Assembly (NCBI GenBank): GCA_040391785.1 | Contig: JBEBXH010000010.1 | Span: 44,706-108,705 of the forward strand | Origin: UBA5239 sp040391785 | GTDB lineage: Bacteria; Verrucomicrobiota; Lentisphaeria; Victivallales; Victivallaceae | DNA: 64,000 nucleotides | Direction of reading: 5' to 3' | Part shown: in pieces, positions 34,215 to 42,933 of the stretch | How the letters are laid out: every line of letters begins with the position of its first letter | Position numbering within the stretch: position 1 is the first letter of the stretch | Made by a program: the position numbers and the translations under genes | The notes under the pieces: model-generated | Databases searched by the model: none | What the model was told of the DNA's origin: nothing | What the model saw: the letters and a program-made list of their open reading frames with translations, nothing else

Positions 34215-35258
34215 ATGAGAAAAATCGAATACAAACATGTATACAACCAATTAACGGAACTGCTCACGGATGGCAATTACCCGCCCGGCAGCATGATTCC
34301 TTCCGAAAATGAGTTGTGCGCCCGGCTGAACGTCAGCCGCACCACGATCCGCAAAGCCCTCAAACTACTGGAGGACGAACAGCGGATTTACCGCAAAGCG
34401 GGCCTCGGCACCTTTGCCGGTTCGCTCTCCACTCCGGAAACCGTTGCCGGGAAACAGATCCGCATCGGTATCGATATGACACTGAACCAAATGAATAATT
34501 ACAACAGCAAGATCCTGGCCGCCGCGCAAGCCGCCTGCAGTGAAAACGATTGCCAGCTGAAAGTATTGACTTCCGAGGAATTGATCAAGGGCAAAGACAT
34601 CGATGCCGCTATTTTTTCACAACTCCCCCCGGAAAAATATCCGCTTGCGACCGAATTGTCGCGCAAAATTCCCGTGCTTCTGTTCAACCGGGTCACTGCA
34701 CTGCACAATCTCTCTTACGTGGCGGTCGACTACGAAGCAACCACCTGCAAAATCATCAGCCGGATCATCAACAACGGCTATCCCCGAATCGGACTGGTCG
34801 GCAGTACCATCCACCGGAATTCCTACGCGATGTATCACCGCGAAGAAGGCTACCGCAAGGCTTTTGCCAACAACAATCTGCCGGTCAACGAAAAATGGAT
34901 CAGCGACTTTTCCAAAACCGGCAATTCCGATTTCAAGACGATTACAGACATGATCGTCGAGGAAAAACTCGATGTCGTTTTCATCACCAGCGAAGCCTAT
35001 TTTTATCAGGTGATCGCCGCCGTGGAACTGGCGGCCGCCACTCTTAAACGGTATCCGTTCATCTTTTGCTTCGATGATATCCACAATACCGAATTTTTCG
35101 AGAAATACCCGATCGCCTGCATCAATATGCCGTTCCGCGCCATGTGCCAGGCCGCCGTGAATCATCTGGCGGATGCCGTTCGGACAGGGCGCAACCAGGT
35201 AATCAAAAAAATCTTCTCGGCGCACATCATCAACAATGAGCGTTCACCGCTGCTGTAA
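34215..35258 (+). CDS. GntR-family regulator with LacI-type sugar-binding domain
   Basis: A protein of 347 residues from the ATG at 34215; a TTG start 21 bp earlier is less likely. The N-terminal winged helix has GSMIPSENELCARLNVSRTT and IRKALKLLEDE, and the C-terminal periplasmic-binding-like domain (about 80-345) has NGYPRIGLVGS. This layout is that of AraR-type regulators that release DNA on binding a sugar. It is divergent from the pseudopilin and heparinase genes, and a 14-bp operator is seen twice between them. Its 3' end overlaps the converging M14 gene by 15 bp. Confidence 0.9.
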   Translation: MRKIEYKHVYNQLTELLTDGNYPPGSMIPSENELCARLNVSRTTIRKALKLLEDEQRIYRKAGLGTFAGSLSTPETVAGKQIRIGIDMTLNQMNNYNSKILAAAQAACSENDCQLKVLTSEELIKGKDIDAAIFSQLPPEKYPLATELSRKIPVLLFNRVTALHNLSYVAVDYEATTCKIISRIINNGYPRIGLVGSTIHRNSYAMYHREEGYRKAFANNNLPVNEKWISDFSKTGNSDFKTITDMIVEEKLDVVFITSEAYFYQVIAAVELAAATLKRYPFIFCFDDIHNTEFFEKYPIACINMPFRAMCQAAVNHLADAVRTGRNQVIKKIFSAHIINNERSPLL

Positions 35259-36440
35259 GCCCGTGTAGCTCAGCTGTTTTTCGCTTTTCCAACGGCACAT
35301 GCGAAGCGGCAGAAATAGCCGGCAATACTCGTCCAGGCCGCGGGCATAACGCCGTCCCAGCGCGCGCTGGTTTGCCGCCGTAACGGTAAACGTGGAAGCG
35401 GTACCGCAGAACGGCGTTTCTAGAGATATGGCCAGCGGTACATTTTTCACAAAGTGCATATATCCTGAATTCATCGTGCGGTTTTGTGCAATGATCTCTT
35501 CGAGCGTATTTCCATTGTATTCGGGAAACACGATGTCATGCTGAATGGGAATCTGACCGGATCCGTATTTTTCACGCATGAGCGCCCAATACACGTCCGC
35601 GCCTTCAAGCGCCAGGTCGGTCTTTACGGCATGTGCGACATCGAATGTACCACCCCACTTCACCGGCCCGTGGAAATCCAGTGCCGCCTGAAATTCATAT
35701 TTATCCGCCAATGCTTTTATGGCGCGCACGGCAGCGTACAGCGGTTCGTCGATATAATCGCGGTTGTGGTTGTGCGGCAGGCGGTTGTTTCCCGGATCCC
35801 CGCCGGCTACGCCGTCATAATCAACAAAAGGAACGACATGAAACAAAAAATTCTCCGCCGCCAGCCCGCGCCCCCTCAGGATATGCTCCAGAAAGCCCTC
35901 CAGCACATAGCTCCCCGACGTTTCGCCGGAGTGGTGGCGCGCGGTCAACAGGATATGATAATTCGCCTCCGGCTTGCCGATTTCCAGCAGCGGAACCTTG
36001 GCGCCTTTTTCCGAAACCGCCAGAACCGAAGTACGGAAGTGCGGATTGTTTTTATGCTTATTGATGAATAAATCAAGGTTCTGCGGACGGTATCCCAGAT
36101 ATATGGAAAAATACACCCGTTTGTGCCCAGCCGTGTTGGTGTATTTAAACGTTTTTCGGTCGGGCGAGCTCTCCGCGCCAAGCCATGTCCAATGCACACC
36201 ATCCAGGCTGACCGCGGGGCCGAACGGACTCACCACCTCGTCGTCGTAGCGGTATTCGGGAGTTTCGCCGGTGAAACGGAACGTCACTTCATGCGCGGGT
36301 AACTCATCCGCATGAAACGCCCAATAGGACCAACTCCAGTTTTCATTGTTCCGCCGTTCATGGCGCAAAAAGGCCTCGTTTTTCGCGAGACGGACAACCT
36401 CGATATTTTCGCCCGGACAACTATTGCTTATGCTATACAT
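35244..36440 (-). CDS. M14-family zinc carboxypeptidase-like protein
   Basis: A protein of 398 residues. An N-terminal beta-sandwich (about 20-135) precedes a M14 domain: zinc site ARHHSGETSGSY (His and Glu), second zinc His in DFHGPVKWGG, and a catalytic Glu candidate in ISLETPFCG. The arrangement with an N-terminal domain recalls cytosolic carboxypeptidases and DUF2817-like proteins. No signal peptide is seen, so it is probably cytoplasmic. GGAGGTG stands before the ATG, and TATAAT lies at 36467-36472 on the minus strand. It is divergent from an AraC gene. The substrate may be a peptide or an acyl-amino sugar; unknown. Confidence 0.8.
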   Translation of the reverse strand: MYSISNSCPGENIEVVRLAKNEAFLRHERRNNENWSWSYWAFHADELPAHEVTFRFTGETPEYRYDDEVVSPFGPAVSLDGVHWTWLGAESSPDRKTFKYTNTAGHKRVYFSIYLGYRPQNLDLFINKHKNNPHFRTSVLAVSEKGAKVPLLEIGKPEANYHILLTARHHSGETSGSYVLEGFLEHILRGRGLAAENFLFHVVPFVDYDGVAGGDPGNNRLPHNHNRDYIDEPLYAAVRAIKALADKYEFQAALDFHGPVKWGGTFDVAHAVKTDLALEGADVYWALMREKYGSGQIPIQHDIVFPEYNGNTLEEIIAQNRTMNSGYMHFVKNVPLAISLETPFCGTASTFTVTAANQRALGRRYARGLDEYCRLFLPLRMCRWKSEKQLSYTGLQQR

Positions 36441-36466
36441 TTTTCACCTCCGTTCAATATCATTAA

Positions 36467-36563
36467 ATTATACATGCTTTCTGTCCGGAAGTGAATTTAT
36501 AAAACGATACGACTTATATATTTCGATACAATAATTGCATAAAACAATTGACTGTGCTATAAT
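36467..36563. promoter_or_regulatory. divergent promoter region of the M14 peptidase and AraC genes
   Basis: Plus strand: TTGCAT (36535-36540), 17-bp spacer, TATAAT (36558-36563), only 6 bp before the AraC ATG. Minus strand: a TATAAT at 36467-36472 with a weak TTCACT -35 at 17 bp. Between them CGATAC occurs twice in the same direction (36505 and 36524), a spacing of 19 bp that would suit an AraC-type protein. Confidence 0.6.
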
Positions 36564-36569
36564 AAATAC

Positions 36570-37340
36570 ATGGAAAAATTTTTACAGTCAAATCCAATGG
36601 TGGAAAAAATCTGTCTGGCGCTGGCCGTGCAAAAAAACGCCTGCAAGATGCTGCATTACCGGAACAGAGGCACCCATGGCCTGATCTGGAATCAGAAGGG
36701 GTCAAAAAGCTACCGTTTTGCGGGCTATCCGGATATTCACCTGGAAAAGAATGAGCTGGTTTATCTGCCCATGTACAGTGATTACAAAGTGAGCGGCGCT
36801 GAGTTCGGCGGATACATTATCATCAACTTTCTGCTCACGGAAAACCTGCGCCACGCACCCTTCAAAATCACGCCGGAAAATCCTGCCGTTTTCACCGGAC
36901 TTTTCAAGAACGCCGATCTGGTCTGGAACGCCAAATCGCAGGGGTATCTTTACAAGACCGCCTCGCTCCTGCATGAGATCCTGTACCACATCGACTGTCT
37001 CCTGAATTCCGCGCCGGTCACGGCAAGAATACCGGAATGGCTGGTATCGGCGAAATCCTATATCGAGGAAAATTACTACAAAATCCCCATACGGATTTCG
37101 AAACTCGCGGCCATGTCCGGCGTCAGCGAAGCATTTTTCCGCAGGCGCTTCAAAGCGGCGTACGGCACGTCGCCATACCGGTACTATTTTGCACTGCGGA
37201 TGCGCCGGGCGCTGGAATTACTCGAATCGGATTCCTATCTCGTTAAAGACATCGCGCTGATGTGCGGCTACGAAAACGAGTACCATTTCTCGCTGGATTT
37301 CAAAAAATATTACGGTGCCTCGCCCAGCAAATACTTATAA
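36570..37340 (+). CDS. AraC-family transcriptional regulator
   Basis: A protein of 256 residues. N-terminal cupin-like sensor region, then the double helix-turn-helix at about 155-255 (IRISKLAAMSGVSEAFFRRR and VKDIALMCGYENEYHFSLDF). The TATAAT box ends 6 bp before the ATG and there is no ribosome site, so the transcript is probably leaderless. Its 3' end overlaps by 31 bp the 3' end of the converging glycerol-1-phosphate dehydrogenase gene. It likely controls the divergent M14 gene. Confidence 0.9.
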   Translation: MEKFLQSNPMVEKICLALAVQKNACKMLHYRNRGTHGLIWNQKGSKSYRFAGYPDIHLEKNELVYLPMYSDYKVSGAEFGGYIIINFLLTENLRHAPFKITPENPAVFTGLFKNADLVWNAKSQGYLYKTASLLHEILYHIDCLLNSAPVTARIPEWLVSAKSYIEENYYKIPIRISKLAAMSGVSEAFFRRRFKAAYGTSPYRYYFALRMRRALELLESDSYLVKDIALMCGYENEYHFSLDFKKYYGASPSKYL

Positions 37341-38572
37341 TCCAGGCCCAGCTCATAGACGAGGTCCAGTACCGTGTAGCGGTTGCGGATCAGCTGTGCC
37401 CGGCCGAAAGCTCCGATGTATTGCTCATGTGGCAGCCCGATTCCGGCGGGTTCCGACGGCGCGCCGACCGATTGCAGCATCGATTTCAGCGTGGCAAGCG
37501 GGTAAAGCTGCGCCGTGATTTTGTTTTTCAGCACATCCCAGTTGGCGTAAATCAACTCACGGCGGGCGGTCAACGCTTCGCCTTCGAGGAATTTGTCCAG
37601 AGCGACCTGTTTGGGAGTGCTGCCGTAGCAGCCGCGCACCAGCAGGGCGTCGACCTCTTTTTCGCGTTCACTGCGGGTGAGGCCGGGACGGGCCATGCGG
37701 CGCAGGGTGTCGACGTCCAGTTTCAGGAGTTTTTCGTACAGTTCCGTGATTCCGGCAGTGGCCACCGCCACCTTGAACCCGTGCGACGCCTCGAACCCCT
37801 CCATTTCCCAGATGTGGCTGAGCAAATGCTCCGCGCCGGAGGCCGGGCGGGAATCGCGCATCACCTGCATGGAGTACCCCGTGGCCGCCAGCCCCATGAA
37901 AACGTCCATGATTTGTGCAGGAGTTTTCAGCCATCCCCGCAGCGGCGTCTGGATCAGCGCCCAGACATCGGGCCGGATCGTGGATTCGCCCAGGCAATCC
38001 GCCAGGAGCCAGTCCGCCCCAGCCGGGATTTTGGCCATCAGATCGGCGTAACCGGCAGCGAACATTTCGGGCGGTGCGGTTTCGAGAATGACCGGGTCCG
38101 TCACGATCGCCAGCGGCGCCGGACAAGGCATGGTTTTCTTGAAACCGTCCACCGTGAGCGCCGCGCCGTATGAAGTATAGCCATCCACCGACGACGCGGT
38201 CGGAATCACCGCGTAACGGACGTTCTTCAGCCCGGAGGCGTGTTTGACGAGGTCATTGACCGTGCCGCTGCCGACCGCCACCGGAACACAGCCCGCAGGC
38301 ATCGCCGCCACCAGTTCCTGCGAGTATTTGATATCCGCATGCAACATCGGCTGAGCCGAAAAAATGAATGGTTTCAGCATTTCGATGCCGCCGTTTTGCA
38401 GCGCGGCGGTCAGCTCCGCGCCGGCCACGCGCCAGGTGTTTTCGTCGGCCACCGGCCACACGGGCAGCCCGTTCCAAAATTCGCGGATCAGCTCCGGCAA
38501 GTGGCGAATCGCCCCCTGCTCCATCACAAAACATTCGGTTTCGAGCCCGGCGGGCAATGGTATCCGGTTCAT
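37310..38572 (-). CDS. sn-glycerol-1-phosphate dehydrogenase-like enzyme (AraM/EgsA family)
   Basis: A protein of 420 residues from the ATG at 38572, with GGAGAAA just before it; it begins 1 bp after the stop of the upstream GDPD gene. It belongs to the iron-containing alcohol dehydrogenase-like superfamily: PVAVGSGTVNDLVKHAS for the nucleotide, IPTASSVDGYTS and a metal-ligand Asp in AAGYADLMAKIP. The family makes sn-glycerol-1-phosphate from dihydroxyacetone phosphate (or the reverse); AraM-like bacterial copies exist in Bacillus. Here the pairing with a phosphodiesterase suggests that released glycerol phosphate is oxidised. Confidence 0.86.
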   Translation of the reverse strand: MNRIPLPAGLETECFVMEQGAIRHLPELIREFWNGLPVWPVADENTWRVAGAELTAALQNGGIEMLKPFIFSAQPMLHADIKYSQELVAAMPAGCVPVAVGSGTVNDLVKHASGLKNVRYAVIPTASSVDGYTSYGAALTVDGFKKTMPCPAPLAIVTDPVILETAPPEMFAAGYADLMAKIPAGADWLLADCLGESTIRPDVWALIQTPLRGWLKTPAQIMDVFMGLAATGYSMQVMRDSRPASGAEHLLSHIWEMEGFEASHGFKVAVATAGITELYEKLLKLDVDTLRRMARPGLTRSEREKEVDALLVRGCYGSTPKQVALDKFLEGEALTARRELIYANWDVLKNKITAQLYPLATLKSMLQSVGAPSEPAGIGLPHEQYIGAFGRAQLIRNRYTVLDLVYELGLDYKYLLGEAP

Positions 38573-38573
38573 A

Positions 38574-39299
38574 TTATTTCTCCAGTAATTGACATAATAA
38601 ATCCGCCATATTAGTAGTAATGCTTTCGGTACCGTTGGCGACGGCCCGATCCAAAGCCTCTTCATCGTTGATCACCCACGAATCGACTTTGACGCCTTTT
38701 TCCTTGTAGTAGCGAATCCGCTCGGGCGTGGCGTATCTGGCATAAATTCCGATGCTGTCGATCAGCGCGGAAACGCCGTCCGGATCGCCTTGCTCCGTGG
38801 CGTCGTTGCCATGCAGCTTCACCGTCGGCTCGGTCCGGCGCAGAAAGGCAAGCACGTCATAATGAAAGCTCGATAACATACTGACCTCAAGCAGATTGCG
38901 ATCCTGAACGAATTTCAGGACGGAGGCGGCGCATTCGATGTTATTTTCCTTGATTTCGATAAGCAAATGCATGGCGGGGTTGATCGCGTGGATCGTGTCG
39001 ACAGTTTCCTCGAGGGTAGGAATCCGGGTACCGGCGAACTTCGGGTCTTTCCAGCTGCCGAAGTCAAATTCACGCAATTCGGCGAGCGTGAAATCGCTGA
39101 CATGGCCGCGGCCGTTGCTGCAGCGGTCGATCAGCAGGTCATGAGTAACGACCATTTTCCTGTCCCAGCTCAAATGCACATCGAATTCGATCGCCGTGAC
39201 CGGCAGACGCGCCGCGTGTTCGAACGGCACAATGGTGTTTTCCGGGTAAACCGCCGGCATGCCGCGGTGCGCGTTGATTCCGATATCGCCTTTTTTCAT
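38574..39299 (-). CDS. glycerophosphodiester phosphodiesterase
   Basis: A protein of 241 residues, a single GDPD TIM barrel: NAHRGMPAVYPENTI (His-Arg and Glu-Asn), FDVHLSWDRKMVVTHD and the rim motif LLIEIKEN. No signal peptide, so cytoplasmic. It hydrolyses deacylated phospholipid head groups to glycerol phosphate and an alcohol. It is the first gene of a two-gene unit with the glycerol-1-phosphate dehydrogenase and is divergent from a DeoR regulator that shares repeated sites with it. A second GDPD domain in the window is fused to a nitrilase (8976-10589). Confidence 0.93.
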   Translation of the reverse strand: MKKGDIGINAHRGMPAVYPENTIVPFEHAARLPVTAIEFDVHLSWDRKMVVTHDLLIDRCSNGRGHVSDFTLAELREFDFGSWKDPKFAGTRIPTLEETVDTIHAINPAMHLLIEIKENNIECAASVLKFVQDRNLLEVSMLSSFHYDVLAFLRRTEPTVKLHGNDATEQGDPDGVSALIDSIGIYARYATPERIRYYKEKGVKVDSWVINDEEALDRAVANGTESITTNMADLLCQLLEK

Positions 39300-39335
39300 G
39301 AAACGTGCTCCTTATGACGCTATAAGTATAACGGA

Positions 39336-39442
39336 TTTGGATCGAAAATCAAGCATCAATTGATCGAAACGATAAAATATTTCCCCTCGGCAATCAATAA
39401 ATTTGACCGAATATTGATTTTAGTGATTGTTTTTTGATCGAA
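39336..39442. promoter_or_regulatory. repeated TTGATCGAA-like sites in the GDPD/DeoR divergent gap
   Basis: TTGATCGAA at 39360 and 39434, TTGACCGAA at 39403 and a TTGGATCGAA variant at 39336. Same-direction repeats of this kind are usual for DeoR/GlpR regulators. A -10-like TATGGT lies at 39449, about 6 bp before the DeoR ATG at 39461. Confidence 0.6.
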
Positions 39443-39460
39443 TTGAATTATGGTATAGGT

Positions 39461-40231
39461 ATGAAAAAAGAACAGGCAGTAAAAATTCTCCAGTATCTGG
39501 ATACGCACGAAGCCATCAATACCACCGAAGCCCGGGAGTTGTTGAAGGTGAGCGAGGCCACGGTCCGGCGCATGTTCAACCTGATCGCACAATCCGGCAG
39601 CGCGGTGCGTTTTCACGGTGGTTTGAAGGCGGCTTCGATCAATCCCAATATCGCCATCCCGTTTCTGCTCCGCAAGCAATGGCAGTCGCACGAAAAGGAG
39701 TTGCTGGCCCGCAAAGCATTGGAGTTCCTGAAACCCGATTCGGTCTCGTTCGTGCACAGCGGGTCCACCACGCTTTTTCTCGGCAAATTCATTTCCACCG
39801 GCACCTTCATCACCGACTCCGTGACGCTGGCCGAACTCCTGAACCAGCGCTTCCCCGGCAAAGCCGGCCCGGAGGTCATCCTGACCGGCGGCACCCTCGA
39901 CCGCAAAGGCAACATGCTGACCGGTCACAAAGCCGAACAAGGCGCGTCCGGTTACCAGGCGGATTTCATGATTACCAGCGTTCCCGGCCTCGATGAACAC
40001 GGCCTGATCGAAACTGACGACAACGCGGTGGGTATTCAACGCGCCATGATGGCGCATTCACGAACAATCATCGTATTGGCCGACCACCACAAATTCCAGC
40101 GCCACGGCTATTGCCATCTGGCCCCCTGGGAAGAAATCGACATCCTGATTACCAGCGAAACCGCGGAGAACCGCGAGTTGCTCGATATCATCCGCGCCAA
40201 AGGCACTCAAGTAGTCACCGTCGCCTCCTGA
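39461..40231 (+). CDS. DeoR/GlpR-family transcriptional regulator
   Basis: A protein of 256 residues from the ATG at 39461; a TTG frame 27 bp earlier would add residues not normal in the family. The helix-turn-helix is INTTEARELLKVSEATVRRM; the sensor domain has SFVHSGSTTLFLGKFI and closes near IIVLADHHKFQRHG. It is divergent from the GDPD and glycerol-1-phosphate dehydrogenase pair, as expected for a repressor responding to a phosphorylated polyol. A putative -10 ends about 6 bp before the start, so the mRNA may be leaderless. Confidence 0.92.
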   Translation: MKKEQAVKILQYLDTHEAINTTEARELLKVSEATVRRMFNLIAQSGSAVRFHGGLKAASINPNIAIPFLLRKQWQSHEKELLARKALEFLKPDSVSFVHSGSTTLFLGKFISTGTFITDSVTLAELLNQRFPGKAGPEVILTGGTLDRKGNMLTGHKAEQGASGYQADFMITSVPGLDEHGLIETDDNAVGIQRAMMAHSRTIIVLADHHKFQRHGYCHLAPWEEIDILITSETAENRELLDIIRAKGTQVVTVAS

Positions 40232-40237
40232 TAGTTG

Positions 40238-40495
40238 TGCAATGCGAGGGCGGCTGCGCGCCCCCTCGCGCTCCCTGCGGCAGGCCGTATTGGCCTGCAC
40301 CTCAGTACTTTTTAAGAGGAGATCCGCGAGTTTCCGACTCGCGCCAGATGGCTGCCGCCTCTGAACTCTGCCGGATGAACTTCGATCAACAATGCGCATA
40401 TCCATACAGTCAGGATGCGCAGCATCCGTTTGGTGCAGGCCAATTCGGCCTGCCGCGGGGAGCGCGAGGGGGCGCGGAGCCGCCCTCGCATTGCA
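40238..40495. repeat. 258-bp element with 64-bp inverted-repeat arms
   Basis: Left arm 40238-40301 and right arm 40432-40495 are reverse complements at 61 of 64 positions. Each arm holds an inner dyad such as GCAGGCC-AATTC-GGCCTGC and a G/C-rich palindrome. The 130-bp centre contains two further hairpins, CGCGAGT-TTCCG-ACTCGCG near 40324 and GGATGC-GCA-GCATCC near 40412. There is no ORF inside. It fills the gap between two converging genes. It could be a REP/BIME-type element, a miniature mobile element or a structured RNA. Confidence 0.75.
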
Positions 40496-40499
40496 TTCG

Positions 40500-41507
40500 T
40501 CAGAAACTCTGTATAATCATCACGGTTTGATCGAAGTTGCTGTTTTCCAGGTCGGATTTTTTGATCCAGAAGAAAGCGCGGCCATTCTCGTACCAGATCA
40601 ATTCCGCTTTTTTGTCTTCGCTAAACTGCAGAAGCAGAATCCAGTCGCCGACATTCCCGCCGTGCTGTTCCACACACTGGAGCCGCATATCCGGATAACC
40701 CGGCAGCGCTTCGGGATAACCGCCCAGTTGATGGTGGCTCCCAAGCAATAAAGATAGTGCGTGCAGAATCCCGCTGTTTCCGGTTTTCCACTTGCTGGTG
40801 ATGGGTTTGAAACCGACCGGCAAGCCGTCGTTTTCATCGGCGGAAACCTCTTCATTTTCGCTGAAAATCACTTTCCAGAAAACACCGTCTCCAAGGGAAT
40901 CTTCGAGATCCCAGAACAGATACAGAATTCCTTTCGGCGGCAATTTTAACGCGGACTGGTCCGCCTCCAACTCAGAGAGGGCGATCCGGCCGATGAACGC
41001 CATTTTCCCGCCCTTGCTATTCACCGGCCATGTCAGGTGCCCCGGCAGCCCGGCGGAATCGCCCAGCTTACTGATTTTCCGGGTTCCGGTGCCGGACAAA
41101 CGATACGCCTTCACCGGCGGATAATCGGCCGCGTCCTCTTCAACTGCCGGGACCGGATCGCCTTTTTCGGCAAGCTCGGCAAGTTCGGAGCTTACGGTCA
41201 ATATCTGGGATTTCTGCCGCGGGCTGAGTTTGGAATATTTCTCCTGTCGCGCGGCGATATGCTCGTTCTGTTTGCGGATGAAAATTTCGCAGAATTCGCG
41301 GTCGGACATTAATTTGCGAAGGAGTTCATTCACCGATTTCCCTTCCGCCGAATTATTGAATTCCTCCACCACTCTTCGTACATCCCCGGCTGATTTGCCC
41401 GCCAGGATTGCTTCGACTTCCCGGGCATGGGATTTGTCGCCGAAAGAAAGTATAATTTCAGCACTTTCTTCCAGGTTCATGAGCCTGCTGTTAAATACGC
41501 CATCCAT
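40500..41507 (-). CDS. DUF1963 (YwqG-like) protein
   Basis: A protein of 335 residues. An N-terminal helical extension (about 1-115) rich in charged residues precedes the DUF1963 domain: GDSAGLPGHLTWPVNSKGG, LYLFWDLED-like region and the family's HHQLGGYPEALPG. Function of the family is unknown; B. subtilis YwqG lies near polymorphic-toxin-type genes, but nothing of that kind is visible here. AAGGGG precedes the ATG. It converges with nothing closely; its 3' end abuts the inverted-repeat element. Confidence 0.85.
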   Translation of the reverse strand: MDGVFNSRLMNLEESAEIILSFGDKSHAREVEAILAGKSAGDVRRVVEEFNNSAEGKSVNELLRKLMSDREFCEIFIRKQNEHIAARQEKYSKLSPRQKSQILTVSSELAELAEKGDPVPAVEEDAADYPPVKAYRLSGTGTRKISKLGDSAGLPGHLTWPVNSKGGKMAFIGRIALSELEADQSALKLPPKGILYLFWDLEDSLGDGVFWKVIFSENEEVSADENDGLPVGFKPITSKWKTGNSGILHALSLLLGSHHQLGGYPEALPGYPDMRLQCVEQHGGNVGDWILLLQFSEDKKAELIWYENGRAFFWIKKSDLENSNFDQTVMIIQSF

Positions 41508-41906
41508 AATTTTTCCCCTTATACTTTAACTATTATACACCTCCAAAAGAAGATATCAAGTAAAAACAAGGGGATTCGCATTAATCCATGACCCATGAAA
41601 GTCTATTTAATCACGGAAACTATTTTTTTACCACAAATACACAAAATGACACAAAAGTTTTTAAAATAAATTCTTTTTTATAGTTCTTCCCACAAATCCC
41701 GTGTTTTTCCAAGTATTCCGTGGTTAAAATAAAAAAGGAGTGAGAGCTTGCCTCACTAAATACTTTTTTATCCATTTGTTTGAAATTTTTTTTGACATTC
41801 GGTCTGTGAGGTGTATATTACCATCTCAATGATCGATGTTTCCGCATGAGGCTGGGGAACGAGCTGAGCGGAGCTGAATTTATCAACCCATAAAAGGAAA
41901 ATTGCA
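41508..41906. other. 399-bp AT-rich intergenic region before gap
   Basis: No ORF of note. It holds ACCACAAATACACAAAATG-like sequence (about 41630-41655), a style of short repeat common in intergenic regions of many bacteria, a hairpin AGTGAG/CTCACT followed by A/T-rich sequence with six T (41739-41769), and the gap promoter at 41792. It separates the DUF1963 gene from the glycolytic operon. Confidence 0.6.
41792..41819 (+). promoter_or_regulatory. promoter of the gap operon
   Basis: TTGACA (41792-41797), 16-bp spacer, TATATT (41814-41819). It leaves a leader of about 80 bp before the ATG at 41907; AAAGGAA is the ribosome site. Confidence 0.75.
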
Positions 41907-42908
41907 ATGGCTATCAAAGTTGGTATCAACGGATTCGGGCGCATTGGCCGCATGGTCTTCCGCGCTGCAATCAAGAACTTCCAGGACATCGAAATCGTCG
42001 GGATCAACGACCTTCTCGATCCGGATTATCTGGCTTACATGCTGATGTACGATTCGGTACACGGCCGTTTCTGCGGCGAAGTGTCGGTCGAAGGCAACAC
42101 TTTGGTTGTTAACGGCAAGAAGATCCGCCTGACCCAGGAAAAGGATCCGGCCAATTTGAAGTGGAACGAAGTCGGCGCCGATATCGTCGTCGAATCCACC
42201 GGTCTTTTCCTCGACAAGGAAACCGCTGCTGCCCATATCAAGGCCGGCGCCAAGAAAGTTATCATGTCCGCTCCGTCCAAAGACGACACCCCGATGTTCG
42301 TTTTCGGCGTGAACTGCAAGAAATATGCCGGCGAGACCATCATCTCCAACGCCAGCTGCACCACGAACTGTCTGGCCCCGATCGCCAAGGTTCTGAACGA
42401 CAGCTTCGGCATCAAGCGCGGCCTGATGACCACCGTGCACGCTGCCACCGCCACCCAGAAGACCGTTGACGGCCCGTCCAAGAAAGATTGGCGCGGCGGC
42501 CGCGGCATTCTCGAAAACATCATCCCGAGCTCCACTGGTGCCGCCAAGGCTGTGGGCAAGGTTCTTCCTGAACTGAATGGCAAGCTGACTGGTATGTCGA
42601 TGCGCGTGCCGACCTCCGACGTGTCGGTGGTTGACCTGACCGTCGAACTGAACAACCCGGCTTCCTATGATGATATCTGCAAGGCCATGAAGGCCGCCAG
42701 CGAAGGCGAACTGAAGGGCGTTCTCGGCTACACCGAAGACAAGGTGGTCTCCACCGACTTCCGCGGCGAAGCCCGTACTTCCGTTTTCGACAAGGGCGCC
42801 GGCATCCAGCTCGACCCGACCTTCGTCAAGGTTGTGTCCTGGTATGACAACGAATGGGGTTATTCCAACAAGGTTTTGGAAATGATCCGCGTCATGGCTT
42901 CCAAATAA
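41907..42908 (+). CDS. gap: type I glyceraldehyde-3-phosphate dehydrogenase
   Basis: A protein of 333 residues, the usual length. The NAD site is VGINGFGRIGRMVFRAA, the catalytic Cys is in SNASCTTNCLAP, and the C-terminal WYDNEWGYSNKV is present. It makes 1,3-bisphosphoglycerate in glycolysis or runs in reverse. The order gap-pgk-tpiA-secG is a conserved bacterial arrangement. A GC-rich hairpin with a T-run separates it from pgk, so gap may be expressed more than pgk and tpiA. Secure. Confidence 0.98.
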   Translation: MAIKVGINGFGRIGRMVFRAAIKNFQDIEIVGINDLLDPDYLAYMLMYDSVHGRFCGEVSVEGNTLVVNGKKIRLTQEKDPANLKWNEVGADIVVESTGLFLDKETAAAHIKAGAKKVIMSAPSKDDTPMFVFGVNCKKYAGETIISNASCTTNCLAPIAKVLNDSFGIKRGLMTTVHAATATQKTVDGPSKKDWRGGRGILENIIPSSTGAAKAVGKVLPELNGKLTGMSMRVPTSDVSVVDLTVELNNPASYDDICKAMKAASEGELKGVLGYTEDKVVSTDFRGEARTSVFDKGAGIQLDPTFVKVVSWYDNEWGYSNKVLEMIRVMASK

Positions 42909-42933
42909 CTGTTTGGACCTGAACGAATACGCC

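Noticed and set aside
35259..35277. A tRNA-like start GCCCGTGTAGCTCAGCTG after the GntR stop codon
   Set aside because: No anticodon stem, variable loop or T-loop follows; the bases code for the end of the converging M14 protein.
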